From NCBI GenBank assembly GCA_036365455.1, contig JAWQUS010000017.1:11594001-11658000 (forward strand): a stretch of DNA of 64,000 bases. Reading direction: 5' to 3'. Both the position numbers and the translations under genes were made by a program. This DNA is from Macrosoma leucophasiata. Taxonomy: Eukaryota; Arthropoda; Insecta; Lepidoptera; Hedylidae. Within the stretch, counting starts at the first letter, position 1. Each line of letters starts with the position of its first letter. Below the pieces are notes generated by a model. The model made no database searches, was not told where the DNA came from, and saw nothing but the letters and a program-made list of their open reading frames with translations. Shown here piece by piece: positions 24,212 through 35,157 of the stretch.

Positions 24212-24973
24212 TGTATCATCGAAACAAAGACGACCGGTCTATGTATTAATAAATACGAGTACTACGCAGTTTAGCGACGATTCACGAAAACACATGCATA
24301 ACCTTCGTGGAATGTCGCATGTGGCCGTAGAATAACAACATACAGTCAACAGTCAATCCTCACACGAGTCTGAGCATATATTTTTATGTCATCGTCAGAG
24401 AATATGTAATAATACTACGTAAAGAATGGACACTTCAACGTCCCGCCCGATTTCTCCGCATCATCCAACCTCCCCTCTTATGGGCGACGGTTGTGCTATT
24501 TTGTACGTGCTACGCACACAGGTGCACGTGTAAATACACGTCACTGATTGATGGTTGTGTCATAGAGACATTCACGAGAACTGCATACTTGTTTGTAACC
24601 TTCGTTACATAAAAAAATGTATCATCGAAACAAAGACGACCGGTCTATGTATTAATAAATACGAGTACTACGCAGTTTAGCGACGATTCACGAAAACACA
24701 TGCATAACCTTCGTGGAATGTCGCATGTGGCCGTAGAATAACAACATACAGTCAACAGTCAATCCTCACACGAGTCTGAGCATATATTTTTATGTCATCG
24801 TCAGAGAATATGTAATAATACTACGTAAAGAATGGACACTTCAACGTCCCGCCCGATTTCTCCGCATCATCCAACCTCCCCTCTTATGGGCGACGGTTGT
24901 GCTATTTTGTACGTGCTACGCACACAGGTGCACGTGTAAATACACGTCACTGATTGATGGTTGTGTCATAGAG
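24162..24973. repeat. Two exact copies of a 406-bp tandem repeat
   Basis: Unit 1 is 24162-24567 and unit 2 is 24568-24973. I see no mismatch between them. The unit begins in a family A tail and carries a segment (about 24430-24560) that recurs inverted at 62930-63065. Identity this complete means either a very recent duplication or an assembly artefact. Confidence 0.85.
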
Positions 24974-25000
24974 ACCAAATTAAGCGTTTGTCATCGTGGC

Positions 25001-25143
25001 AAAACAGCATACAGTTGACATTGATGGTAAGTGAATATGTAGCCTATAAACATAAACGCCGACACAAAATTCAGAGTAAATGCGTTGACAATTACCACTC
25101 CTGAGGCCTATGTTGTGCCTCTCTCTGTATCGGAAATTAGGGA
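25001..25143 (-). repeat. SINE-like family A, tail half
   Basis: The complement of the family A tail is seen: AGTTGACATTGATGGTAAGT, CTCCTGAGGCCTATG and CTCTGTATCGGAAATTAG. It is diverged, and a different repeat (possibly family D-related, TATGTCCGGTGATATCCCGG) follows to about 25225. Confidence 0.5.
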
Positions 25144-25873
25144 TTACAATTCCTTGTGCCTCTCTCAGAGTTTGATATGTCCGGTGATATCCCGGAACTT
25201 CAAAACCTAGCTGGCGAATCATGAGTTATGCAAGCACCTATGCATGGATGTTGTTTTGCAAGTATGCGCATATGCATGGGTGATATTCTGTGTCATCGCG
25301 TAGGTATTTTACCCCTTCGACAAATACTCGTACATTCGTGGAGTAACTGTCTATTACTTTTATTTAATTTAATAGCTAGCAACTACTAGACCACAGGGTC
25401 GTCATGTTATCCATACAAAATTGTCCTACACGTTGAATATTTATCAATATGCCTGCATACTGAAAGGGAATTCACTATACAACTCTTTGTATTGAAATTA
25501 GTTTGAAGACCGTAAGTTGTTCATGTTGACATTGAAACCAAATTATTTGAAATTGCTGTCGTCCACGTAGTGCGTATTTTCGAATATAATACATAATACA
25601 CCACTACCGCTATATACTTACTACCACCACTATAATACTACCAACATATATTAAATAATATGAATAATAGTTCTGAGTTTAAATGTCTTCATTTGAGATT
25701 ATAGTCATAAGTTTATATTGTAATGTAAATTTCAAATTAAAACTGTAACCTTTAGTATGTATAGGAAATATTATATGTACATGAAATGTTCTCATAATTT
25801 TTCGGTGCCCCTACGGGGTGTTACATGTAACTACAAAATATTTAATTGTAAGACCTTATAACCATGTGACAAG

Positions 25874-25910
25874 CAAATAAATAAATAAATAAATAAATAA
25901 TAATAATAAT
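25874..25910. repeat. AAAT/AAT microsatellite
   Basis: AAAT tetranucleotide repeats passing into AAT trinucleotide repeats and ATAC, directly upstream of a family A copy. It is probably the tail of an older retroposon; the preceding 100 bp (GGTGCCCCTACGGGGTGTTA) resemble a LINE 3' end. Confidence 0.7.
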
Positions 25911-25919
25911 ACATACACA

Positions 25920-26203
25920 CTGGAGGTAGAGCTCCAGCGACTGAGCTCGCAGGCGTAGGCCACCGCATTACATAATTACTTGCCGCTAAATGGCAGTGTT
26001 CAGCACTATCGTGTTCCGGTCAGGTGGTAATGTACGGCCCTGTAATTTCCGACACAGGCATAACACCTTAGGCCTCAGGAGTGGTAACGCATCTTTATTT
26101 TGACCTTGGTCTTTGTGTAGGTGTCTATAGGCTGCAGTCATCACTTAACATCAATGTGAACTGCATGCTTGTTTGCCACCTCTATTAGGTACATAAAAAA
26201 AAT
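25920..26203 (+). repeat. SINE-like family A copy, full length
   Basis: The best plus-strand copy: GGAGGTAGAGCTCCAGCGAC head, TGTTCAGCACTATCGTGTTC, GCCTCAGGAGTGGTAACGC, GTGTCTATAGGCTGCAGTC, GAACTGCATGCTTGTTTGCC and a terminal ACATAAAAAAAAT tail. It is useful as the reference for the other copies. Confidence 0.7.
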
Positions 26204-26389
26204 ACACCATTATGATTTTCACCAGGAGGCCAGCTATCTCCTAGCCAAATAATAAAAACAATACAATAGTTAAAACATGATTCTAGAAATGTACCTATCG
26301 TATAATGATACTTACTAATTTCAAGCTACGAAGTTTATGTGCCTATAGCGTGGTAGCTTAGTGTTACTACCAGACCTAGGTTCTGGAGG

Positions 26390-26872
26390 TAATAGAGGTA
26401 GGTACTGGCATTGAAAGCACTGTGATCGATCTTCAGCTTGTACGGTAGATAAATAATATTAGTTGGTTTCATAGGATAAACAACTTCGACCTTTTCTAAT
26501 TGGCTCATCTCCAATTGTCTATATGTTTTAATTACCGGTCGGGTTGTAGGTCGGAAAGAAAGTCAATATCACTTAATTTCAGCAGCTCAAGGAAATATCT
26601 TCATTTCTGAAGATATTTCCTTGAGCTGCTGAAATTAAGTGATATTGACTTTCTTTCCGACCTACAACCCGACCGGTAATTGAGGTAGGAACTGGCATTG
26701 AAAGCACTGGGATCGATCTTCAGCTTGTAAGGTAGATAAATAATATTAATTGGTTTCGTAGGATAAGGAACTTCGACCTTTTCTAATTGGCTCATCTCCA
26801 ACTGTCTACATACAAATGAAGATATTTCCTTGAGCTGCTTAAATTAAATGATATTGACTTTCTTTCCGTTTA
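26390..26872. repeat. A-B(inverted)-B-A-B repeat mosaic
   Basis: Segment A (about 130 bp, ACTGGCATTGAAAGCACTG to CATCTCCAATTGTC) occurs at 26398-26527 and again, diverged, at 26684-26813. Segment B (AAATATCTTCA... complement) occurs inverted at 26530-26603, directly at 26608-26681 (a 74-bp perfect hairpin with a 4-base loop), and a third time, diverged, at about 26817-26870. On the minus strand A plus B is open for 66 codons, but the A copies differ at the protein level and nothing known matches, so I do not call a gene. Confidence 0.75.
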
Positions 26873-27884
26873 GAGAATTCTCAGCGGTATCCTATACTAC
26901 AAGGAAAAAAAACTTAAAAGGCAAATGTATGTACGTTACTTAACGCCATCTCACTCGTAGGCAGTAGTCCTTACACTTCCCGAGCCGTGCCTCTTCTACA
27001 ATACCTATTAAATTCCGAAGACACTTGACCCCACCTTCGGGCAGTTGGTCGTCAAAGCGAACAAGTCAGAACATCGCAAGGTTTTAGTAAGAATCACACT
27101 ACTCGTTGTCTATTCCCCTAGATGGCGGGTCCCCAAGCTCAGCTAGGCGCAGGTAAACCCCTACTTAGCCATTCAAGGAAAAACAGGAGAAAAGTAAAGG
27201 CTCCAGTGTGTTAAAGAAGATTCCAGTTCTCAACCCTAACGATCGAGTTTGTTTACAATAGTCAGTGGCAGGTCGAGAGGTGCGGTGACGCGTTACGTTG
27301 ACCGTGACGGCAGCGTCCTCGCACATCTGATCGACCAGAACGTTTCATTATTATATTTTAAATGGTAAAAAATACAGAGTTTTCTTCCTATACAAAAAAT
27401 TGGACGTCTTTTCTAAATGCCTCAATGGTTTTAGCTGCAACTTTTTTCTTATAACGTTTTATGGTTCCGAATAAGAACGCAGTTTAAGATAACAGTATGA
27501 AGGATTAAGCGTTTTAGTGTCATGAAAGTTGGAAACATGCATATAGTTCACATTGATGGTGAGTGAATACTGTAGCCCAGTGATACTTTAAGTGTGCTCC
27601 GCGGAGCTCTGAGGCTCCGTGATGCGTCTGCCGGGGCTCCACAAGAGAATCGGTCATAAAGAAATAAAACTGATAGAGAGGCGCTACCCTATATATTAAC
27701 CCTTTTTGCCATAAAGCAGCGGCGGGGGCTCTCTAAGAGTGGTAGTTTCCCACTTCAGGATATAAAAAAGGACAGACAGATACATCGACGATTTGACAAC
27801 CATGTGGTCCAACACCAGTATATTTAAGCGCCACTTTAAGTATAATATTTACTAAACTTTTAATTATTCTAATCAATATTTCTG
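26873..27884. other. Gene-free interval
   Basis: A possible family B fragment on the minus strand at about 27005-27060 (ACTTGACCCCACCTTCGGGC) and a family A fragment at 27528-27580. Otherwise no recognisable gene. Confidence 0.4.
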
Positions 27885-28164
27885 ACTACCACTACGCTGA
27901 GGTCCTGGATTCGATTCCCGGGTAGGGGGTTATCAGAGATGATAGTATAAAGTCCATTATATCTGGTTCTATTGGGATTTTTCCTTTTTCTGGAAATTTC
28001 CCAGTACCTTGAAGTTTGGTAATGTGCCCGGAGATGTCAACAGGCTCGCCACCTGTTACATGGGCCAAAAACGTAACCGGCGAATCGTGGGTGTTTGCAT
28101 GTATGTTTGAATGCATGCATTTACCTCTGCCTACCCCTTCGGGGATTACAGGCGTGAAGTTACG
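27885..28164 (+). repeat. tRNA-like SINE (family D)
   Basis: The head ACGCTGAGGTCCTGGATTCG contains a B-box (GATTCGATTCCC), followed by a 200-bp body (GGAAATTTCCCAGTACCTTG, GCCCGGAGATGTCAACAGGC, ACCGGCGAATCGTGGGTG) and an end TACCCCTTCGGGGATTACAGG. An inverted copy lies at 29970-30224, and tail fragments at 23083-23184 and 58210-58345. A pol III-derived SINE is inferred from the B-box and dispersion. Confidence 0.65.
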
Positions 28165-28350
28165 AAGATTTCTCAAAAAAATAACGGTATAATTTCATTG
28201 CGTATTACCGGCCAATATTTCGGTCTTTAACCTTAGCGGAGCGATATTTAATATGCAATATTTGCCGACAATCCACTTCCTTTCAAAATTTGAACCTGCG
28301 TAGACGAGAGGTAATCCTCGGTGTACATTTATGCTCGTCATAATCATATA

Positions 28351-29637
28351 TTAGGTTGGGGAAAAAGTTTCTTCGCATTTTTTAAGATAATTTAAAACAT
28401 TTTTTAATATAGTTTATTCAAATTTAACTAAAGTATGTATGTACCATTTTGTTCGATAACCTTTTGCCATCTTGTAGGTAGGGACATGATCCCATTGCTA
28501 TAAACATTTTGGGACTTCTCATCAAAATACCGCGACAAGTGGATTTGGCAGTCCTCTCGTGATGTTAACCTAACATTGCATAAAGCTTTTTGAAGAGACC
28601 GAAACAGGTGGAAATCTGAAGGTGCAAGGTCAGGACTATACGGCGGATGCATTAACACCTCCCAGACAAACTCTCTTAATTTTTGCTGAGTGGCTATAGA
28701 TGTGTGTGAGGTCTAGCGTTATCATGATGAAACACCACACCCCTTCTGTTGATCAATTCCGGCCGCTTTCTCTCAACTTCTTGCTTTAATCTCATCAGTT
28801 GTTCGCAGTAGAGTTCACAATCGGTAGTTCTGCCTGGTGGTAATAGCTCATAATTAATAATGCCCTTCCAATCCCACCACACACACAACATCACCTTATT
28901 GCGAGTTAACCCGGATTTCGCCACAGCCTGTGAAGCCTGACCGGCCTTTGACCACGACCTTTTTCGCACGTTCTTGTCGTACGTGATCCACTATTCATCA
29001 CCAGTTATCAGCTTCTTCAAAAATGATTCGGTTTCATTACGTCGTAATAAAGAATCACAAATGAGTACACGGTTCATTAGGTTTCTTTCAGTGAGCTCGT
29101 GAGGAACCCAAATATCGAGCGTTTTTTTGTACCCAGCTTTTTCAAATGCGCCAAAACTGTTTTGTGACCCATTCTCAGTTCTTCAGCTACGTCGTAACTA
29201 ATGATATGTCGATCTTGCTCCACTTTTTCAAAAAATGGCATCCATTTTATCCGTAATAGGACGACCAGAGCGAGGTGCATCTTTGACATCAAAATTTCCG
29301 GATTGAAAACGCTTAAACCAAATTTGTGCTGCTCTCACAGACACTGCACTAGGTCCATAAACATCGCAAATTTTTTTCGCGGCTTGCGTTGCATTTTTAC
29401 CTTTTTTGTAGTAAAATGTTTAAATGTATCGAATTTCTTCATTAGATTCACTCATCTTGACAGTACGAAAAACAAATGAAAATCACACATTTGCCTTATT
29501 TGAATTTGGAATTATGTTCTTTAAAATTTTAACTTTCAATGATACCAAAACCAGCCAGATACAAATACTACAGCCAAAGAGATTTTATTACAAGTTCATA
29601 CATACTATAATCCGAAAAGACTTTTTCCCCAACCTAT
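28351..29637 (-). mobile_element. mariner element, copy 2 (1287 bp)
   Basis: The same terminal repeats as copy 1 (TTAGGTTGGGGAAAAAGT) with TA on both sides (28349-28350 and 29638-29639). It is flanked on the right by a family B LINE tail. It differs from copy 1 by scattered substitutions and small indels. Confidence 0.9.
28428..29455 (-). pseudogene. mariner transposase, multiply broken (copy 2)
   Basis: The same DD34D transposase. The start ATG at 29455 reads MSESNEEIRYI and meets a stop at once. The first catalytic motif reads TGDE followed by a stop (TAG where copy 1 has the AAG of TGDEKW, near 28990). A 2-bp insertion after NARPHT shifts the frame, splitting the C-terminal part into two pieces (28694-28969 and 28428-28658). 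The second aspartate (HHDNARPHT) and third (LAPSD) are still visible. Its lesions differ from those of copy 1, so the two were inactivated independently. Confidence 0.85.
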
Positions 29638-29648
29638 TAAATCATATG

Positions 29649-29757
29649 AATGTAGATGTGGCACGGGAGGTGTTTCAGGACCGGGATATCTGACGCTCCA
29701 CACTCTCTACCTACCCCGTAAGGGACCTGGCGTAAAGATACATATTACATACATAGT
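29649..29757 (+). repeat. Family B non-LTR tail
   Basis: GGACCGGGATATCTGACGC, ACTCTCTACCTACCCCGTAA and GGCGTAAAGATACATA, ending in ACATACAT. It starts almost at the mariner's right end. Confidence 0.65.
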
Positions 29758-29969
29758 ATAATCATATAAATAAGAATATTTTGATTTCTGTGTAACCGAC
29801 CGACCCACTCTTATAACAAAACACATTTTCAATTACACAAACAACCGCTGTCAAATAGAACCAAGTTAGGTTAAATTTAGCCTCTATTTATTAAGGACAA
29901 TCGACTAGGTATGAGTCAATAGGTATACAAAGGAGCATCAGTCATAATCGCGGGAGAAGGGCAGTAGGC

Positions 29970-30224
29970 TGAGGTAAATGCATGCATTCAAGCATACATG
30001 CAAACACCCACGACTCGCCGGTTACGTTTTGGGATTTTGGCCCGTGTAACAGGTGGCGAGCCTGTTGATATCTCCGGGCACATTACCAAACTTAGAGGTA
30101 CTGGGAAATTTCCAGGAAATGGAACAATCTCAATAGAACCAGAGATAAACGACTTTACACCATTATCTCTGATAACCCCCTACCCGGGAATCGAACCCAG
30201 GACCTCAGCGTAATAGTAGTGGGT
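29970..30224 (-). repeat. tRNA-like SINE (family D), inverted copy
   Basis: On the minus strand TACGCTGAGGTCCTGGGTTC followed by GATTCCCGGGTAGG gives the B-box, then the body and the GCATGCATTTACC end. It is bracketed by diverged direct repeats (about 29905-29963 and 30378-30427, GGAGCATCAGTCAT core), which is longer than a usual target duplication. Confidence 0.65.
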
Positions 30225-31616
30225 AATTAATAGTATGTAATATATTTAAAAACTATTATCAGTTGTTACTTGCATAATGTACGAGTAACAATATTTTTAC
30301 GAACTTTTTAAATAAACAGTGCGGTCAATGGAAACAGAACCGGCCAAGATTAAATTAAGTCACGGGCGATCGGCTAAGCATGTGTCAATAGGCATACAAA
30401 GGAGCATCAGTCATATTCGCGGGAGGCGTGTCAGCATATTAATAGTGTTTTAACACCGACCCACTTGCTAGCATCCGAACAGGGTCGCAGACGATTGCAA
30501 GGTGATCGACCCCAAATCATACCGGTTGGGCTTATCGTGTGACGTCACTTCTACAACTAGAGCGGGAAACCGATTTTTAATATTGCATCTTCGTCAGCCT
30601 ATATCGAATTGTAATGCGTACCGACAAGAAACACAGCGGATATTACGTTTTTAAAATAGCAAACTAGCTAAAGCGTTTCCTATAAAAACAAGTGTTTAAT
30701 GAAATAAGTAAAAACTTTATTATTATAGACACGTCTACTTAGATTTAATTAAATTAGCTGCTTCGCGGATTTGTTTGCTAAGTTCTGGCGCAAAAAACTG
30801 GCCAATTCCTTTCTAAGGATTCAAACTGTCTCCACATCAAATTCCATCACAACTATCACAAGCGGTTTCGTGATTTGTCCGTGAAAGCGTAGCAGACAGA
30901 CAGGCAGACAGACAAAGTAACTGCGTATTATATGCGTACCTTTTGCGTAGCAAAATCATACTCGGTTTGCTCAGCAAACTAAAATCACAATCAATTGTGC
31001 TGAATTTAAAATTAAGACAGACTTTACTTCTGCCTTAATATGAATTCAGCTCAGTCAAAATAGTAAAATACATTAAAATATTTCTTAACATTATCCCATA
31101 AAAATATATTAAAAAATAACGAATTAAACTAAATAATCACTTAAATATAAATTCCTCCAAATCCACGCCAGTTTTATACGTACTGGGAGTGCCGTTATAC
31201 ACGCGTATGAATACAAGTTTATACTCGAAAAAAAAATCAGCAAAACAAATTAAATATTTGTTCTACGTGGAGGTCAAGACCCGCGACCGCCGACAAACGC
31301 CGCCGGAAGCCGTCACCAGCGTCACCTAATCACTGTAAGCCGGGTCTTTAGAAGGAACGATAATAGTTATCAAATATCGCGTAATATAGGTCAGTAACAA
31401 ATAAGATAATATATGCTATGAAAAAAAAAGTTTAAGTAAATTCAAGATTTCTCCCAGGCAATAACGAATGTGTGATTATTAATATCAGTATCGTAAGGAA
31501 GTCAACTAGAGCAAATGAATGTTTTGTGCTCATATCGACTTTATGTTGGACTTACTTCTGAATGATGGTAGAAAGTGACAAAAAGCCATCTATCTAAGTA
31601 TTTAGGTTAGGTTTAC
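30225..31616. other. Gene-free interval
   Basis: It holds the second copy of the GGAGCATCAGTCAT direct repeat (30378-30427) and a GACA-rich segment near 30893-30915. A GC-richer patch at 31255-31340 has no coding pattern I recognise. Confidence 0.4.
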
Positions 31617-31752
31617 TGGTGGTAGAGCTCCAGTGACGGAGCTCGCGGGCGTAGGCACCACCGCATTACCTAATATAATTGCCGCTAAAGTAGTTGTAGT
31701 GTTCAGCACTATCGTGTTCCGGTCAGGTTGTAATGTACGGCCCTGTAATTTG
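31617..31752 (+). repeat. SINE-like family A, head half
   Basis: GGTGGTAGAGCTCCAGTGAC at the start and TCAGGTTGTAATGTACGGCC at the end; it breaks off before the tail. Short frames on both strands here come only from the repeat. Confidence 0.65.
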
Positions 31753-32791
31753 GTGAATATAGAAACTGGTGAATATAGCAAACATTTTGTCAACCAATTT
31801 GACAGACTGTCATGTTACGCTCTGTTTCGAAATTTAGAAATTGCACAACCTAATTCCTAATTAGCAACAGACTGTGGAATCAGTTGATTAGAACAAACAA
31901 CATTTTGAAAATATGTCCAATTTGTTCCCAAACTGGTTACGCATGTAACATCACCATAGTCCGAAACCTTGGAAAGATACGTTCCGTTTGATAACATGAA
32001 GCATGATAAGATAAACTTATGTCGAGGCGAGGTGACCATGTGTTACGTATTCATCAAGTAAAGTTCAAAGTATTGTAAATTATTTCGCATACACGCTCAA
32101 AATATTGATGCTCACGATAATTTAATACAAACACGATTTAAACCAGATATTTTTCTGTCGCGCGCCTATTTAACATATCTAGTTTACTAAATATGGCACT
32201 GTAGCATTCCTTGCCAGACACCGGTACAGTTATGATAGATTTAAAACAAAATGTCTTTGACCATTTTCATCGGAGTCAATAAACTTTATATGATAATAAA
32301 TTTTTTTCATGTTTTTAATAAAAGGTGAAATATTGAATCAATAAGTGTATTATGTATAATTTAACGCAACATTAAAAATTATCCTTTTCATATGTAAAAT
32401 AATGAATTCTTTTGAAATTTAAATAACATTGCAGCGTCTTTAAAACCACCTTTGTATTATGTATGTTATGTTAACTTCATTACAGGTTATAAGATAACAG
32501 CATATCTTAAAATGCATGTAAAGCAATTTAAATATTTATAGAAATAACGTTTGTCGTTAATTTTGTACTTGTGAATAATTAATTGTAACTAAACCATACC
32601 ACTTGGCTCAAGGTGAAAGAATTTCACGATTTTATTTATGTACACGATAAGTGATTAATAATTAACACGCAGGTTTGATTCTACTACAGTATTATGTCAA
32701 TAAAAATAGAACGTGAACGTAGTACTGTACAAATGCAACATTATTTTTAATTGCGTTGCTATGTACCGACGACATACGTTATAATAAAATT
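31753..32791. other. AT-rich interval, nothing recognised
   Basis: No gene or repeat family recognised. A 60-codon minus frame (31857-32039) has no domain. Confidence 0.4.
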
Positions 32792-33012
32792 ATAAGAATG
32801 TGGATGGTTGCAGAGGCCCAGGAAGACCAAGACTGACCTACCATGACCAAATAGGTCGACTTCGGTCTGATGGTGGGGTCAAAAGTCTTAGGAATGAAGA
32901 TAATGATGAAGGTAGATTAGGCACGAGAGGTATGTCAGCACCGGGATATCTGGCGCTCTACACTCTCTGCCTACCCCGTTAGAGACCTGGCGTGAAGATA
33001 CATATATATAAG
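32792..33012 (+). repeat. Family B non-LTR tail, best copy
   Basis: The plus-strand frame at 32800 encodes GCRGPGRPRLTYHDQIGRL, resembling the extreme C-terminus of RTE-like reverse transcriptases (GRPR-T-DQI). It is followed by GACCGGGATATC-like and CTACCCCGTTAGAGACCTGG blocks and a TATA/CATA tail. Other copies are at 19557-19690, 29649-29757, 38138-38328 (minus), 40646-40768, 40905-41128 and 48382-48556. Confidence 0.6.
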
Positions 33013-33843
33013 AAGTACCCGACTGAAACCTTTAGTTTCGGTTTAGATTTCACCTTAAATATTAATTTGATATATAATTCAGTGTCAAATCTAGAAAATC
33101 AAAATTCTAGATCTAGAAAAACAAACATCTAGAAAAACATTGGTGACATCGAACATTTATTTGTGATTGAAAAAATTATAACTAGGCACGCGAGTATTAG
33201 TCAGTTTCGCCAAAATATACTCGTATTGAGTTCATTGTAAAATTATACTTTAATTATGGTACGAATAAAACTATCGAGTAATATAAAAAAAAACTATTTC
33301 AGCTTAAAATCTTGTTTTTTTTGATCACTTATTTTAACATAATTAAATATAACGACGTAATACATTGTCGGTAATACCCAGCCGATACTATTTAACATGG
33401 AATTTAAATACTAATAGCTACATATTAAAAGAAACAGGAGAAATAAATGAAGCGCGAAAAAAGACAATACACCTCTGTAATTAAGGAATCATTTGAACCT
33501 TAATTTATAACTGTATTTAAATAATTACGGGTATAATATACCTACCTACGTTAGTTCGTATATTTAGATTAGATATTTATATGATTAATGAATATAAAGT
33601 AAATTACAAACAAAAGTTATACTCGTAGTATGGCGGCTGTTTCGAATGCTTTTTACACAAATTTGTAACGAACCAGTTTTATGAGAAAAAATACGTCACT
33701 TTTATGAGATCTCAATCTCACTACAGTCTCGTTTAAGTAAAGCGAAGTTACTCTCCTACGACGACGAAAAAACCTAAACATAACACATAAAAACAATGAG
33801 GTCAAAATATAGAGTAGACACCGGGAACAAACAGCCGGTTCCG
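33013..33843. other. AT-rich interval before the LINE insertion
   Basis: No gene recognised. The last 12 bases (33832-33843, CAGCCGGTTCCG) are the left target-site duplication of the LINE. Confidence 0.5.
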
Positions 33844-35123
33844 GCTCGTTGGCCTCCTCGACAAGATAGCAGCCAAAATGCAACCTGGCATTTTTAGGGT
33901 GGTAGCTGACTTTCTCCAAGACCGGCGGTTCTACGTCACGGTGGAGGGCTGCGATTCTGCCCAGCATCCAATCCGTGCCGGAGTTCCACAAGGCAGCTGT
34001 CTGTCGCCGTGCCTTTATGCGGCGTACACAGACGACGTTCCCACCCTGCGTGACCATCTGCGCGAGGGGGAGAGGGACGTCATGCTGTCCTTGTTTGCCG
34101 ACGACAGCGCCTATGTAGCGACATCGGCTCGGTTGCATTTAGCAATCGCAAAAATGCAACACCTGCTGGACCTGCTGCCGGAGTGGCTGGACAGGTGGCG
34201 GATGGCCGTCAACGTAGACAAGACGGCCGCTTTCGTAACACGAGTCCGCCGCTTACCGCAGCCGCTCCGACTGCGAGGCCAGGACATAGCCTGGCAGTCT
34301 ACGGTGAAGTATCTGGGGTGTAGCATCGACCGCGCGCTCCGCATGGTGCCCACTGTGAATCACGTGGTGCAACAGGCGGCGACCGCGCGCTCGATGCTGC
34401 GTCCCGTTCTTCAATCGAGACTGCCACTCCGGACCAAAATCCGGCTATATAAGACCTATGTCCGCTCGAGGATGACGTACGCTGCGCCTGCATGGTATGC
34501 ACTATGCTCCGCGACGCAGCGGCGCAGGCTTCAGGTTCAGCAGAACGTGTCTCTCCGGCTGATCACAGGAGCGGGGAGGTACGTGCGCAACGACGTCATC
34601 GCCCGGGATCTAGGGGTTGAGTCCGTGGAGGAGTTCGTGGTCCGTCTCGCGCGTCGAATGTTCGACCGCGCAGACAACGGACCCCACGAGCATCTCCGCG
34701 GAATCGCCCCTCTCCACAGCCGCCCACCCGAGGGTCGTCCGTTGCCGCGCGAGATCCTCCCTCCTGCATCGCCGAGGGCGCGTCGAGCCGATGTTGCCCA
34801 CCCCATCCCTCCAAAGGCCCCGATCCCCCGGATCACAGTGAAGGCCGCCCAGACATACACCTACACTGACACTCATACCACTGTCGACAGGCCCCAACCA
34901 CCCTCAGATTATTGGGATGGTTCGAGCCCCGCCCACCGACCGGGTTCGACTCCCGGTCGAGGACTTGAGACGTCGCCCGGGACCACGGCTGCGCCGTCAG
35001 GCTTAGGCCAAGGTGACGACGTGGTCGTGTGGCCCCTTACCATCGCCAACGTTAACATACACAACCTTTTGTAAGCGGCGCGCGGAGGAATAGCTGAGGG
35101 AGTGAAAAGAATGTACCCAAAAA

Positions 35124-35157
<34 letters not shown>

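Noticed and set aside
24162..24973. CRISPR-like or satellite array
   Set aside because: Only two long units and no spacer pattern; this is a eukaryotic genome.
27885..27935. Possible tRNA gene from the B-box GATTCGATTCCC
   Set aside because: No matching A-box, anticodon arm or acceptor stem by eye, and the unit is dispersed with a common body, so it is a SINE.
31857..32039. Minus-strand frame considered as a TBL2 WD40 exon
   Set aside because: No WD-repeat residues or family match, and no suitable splice sites.
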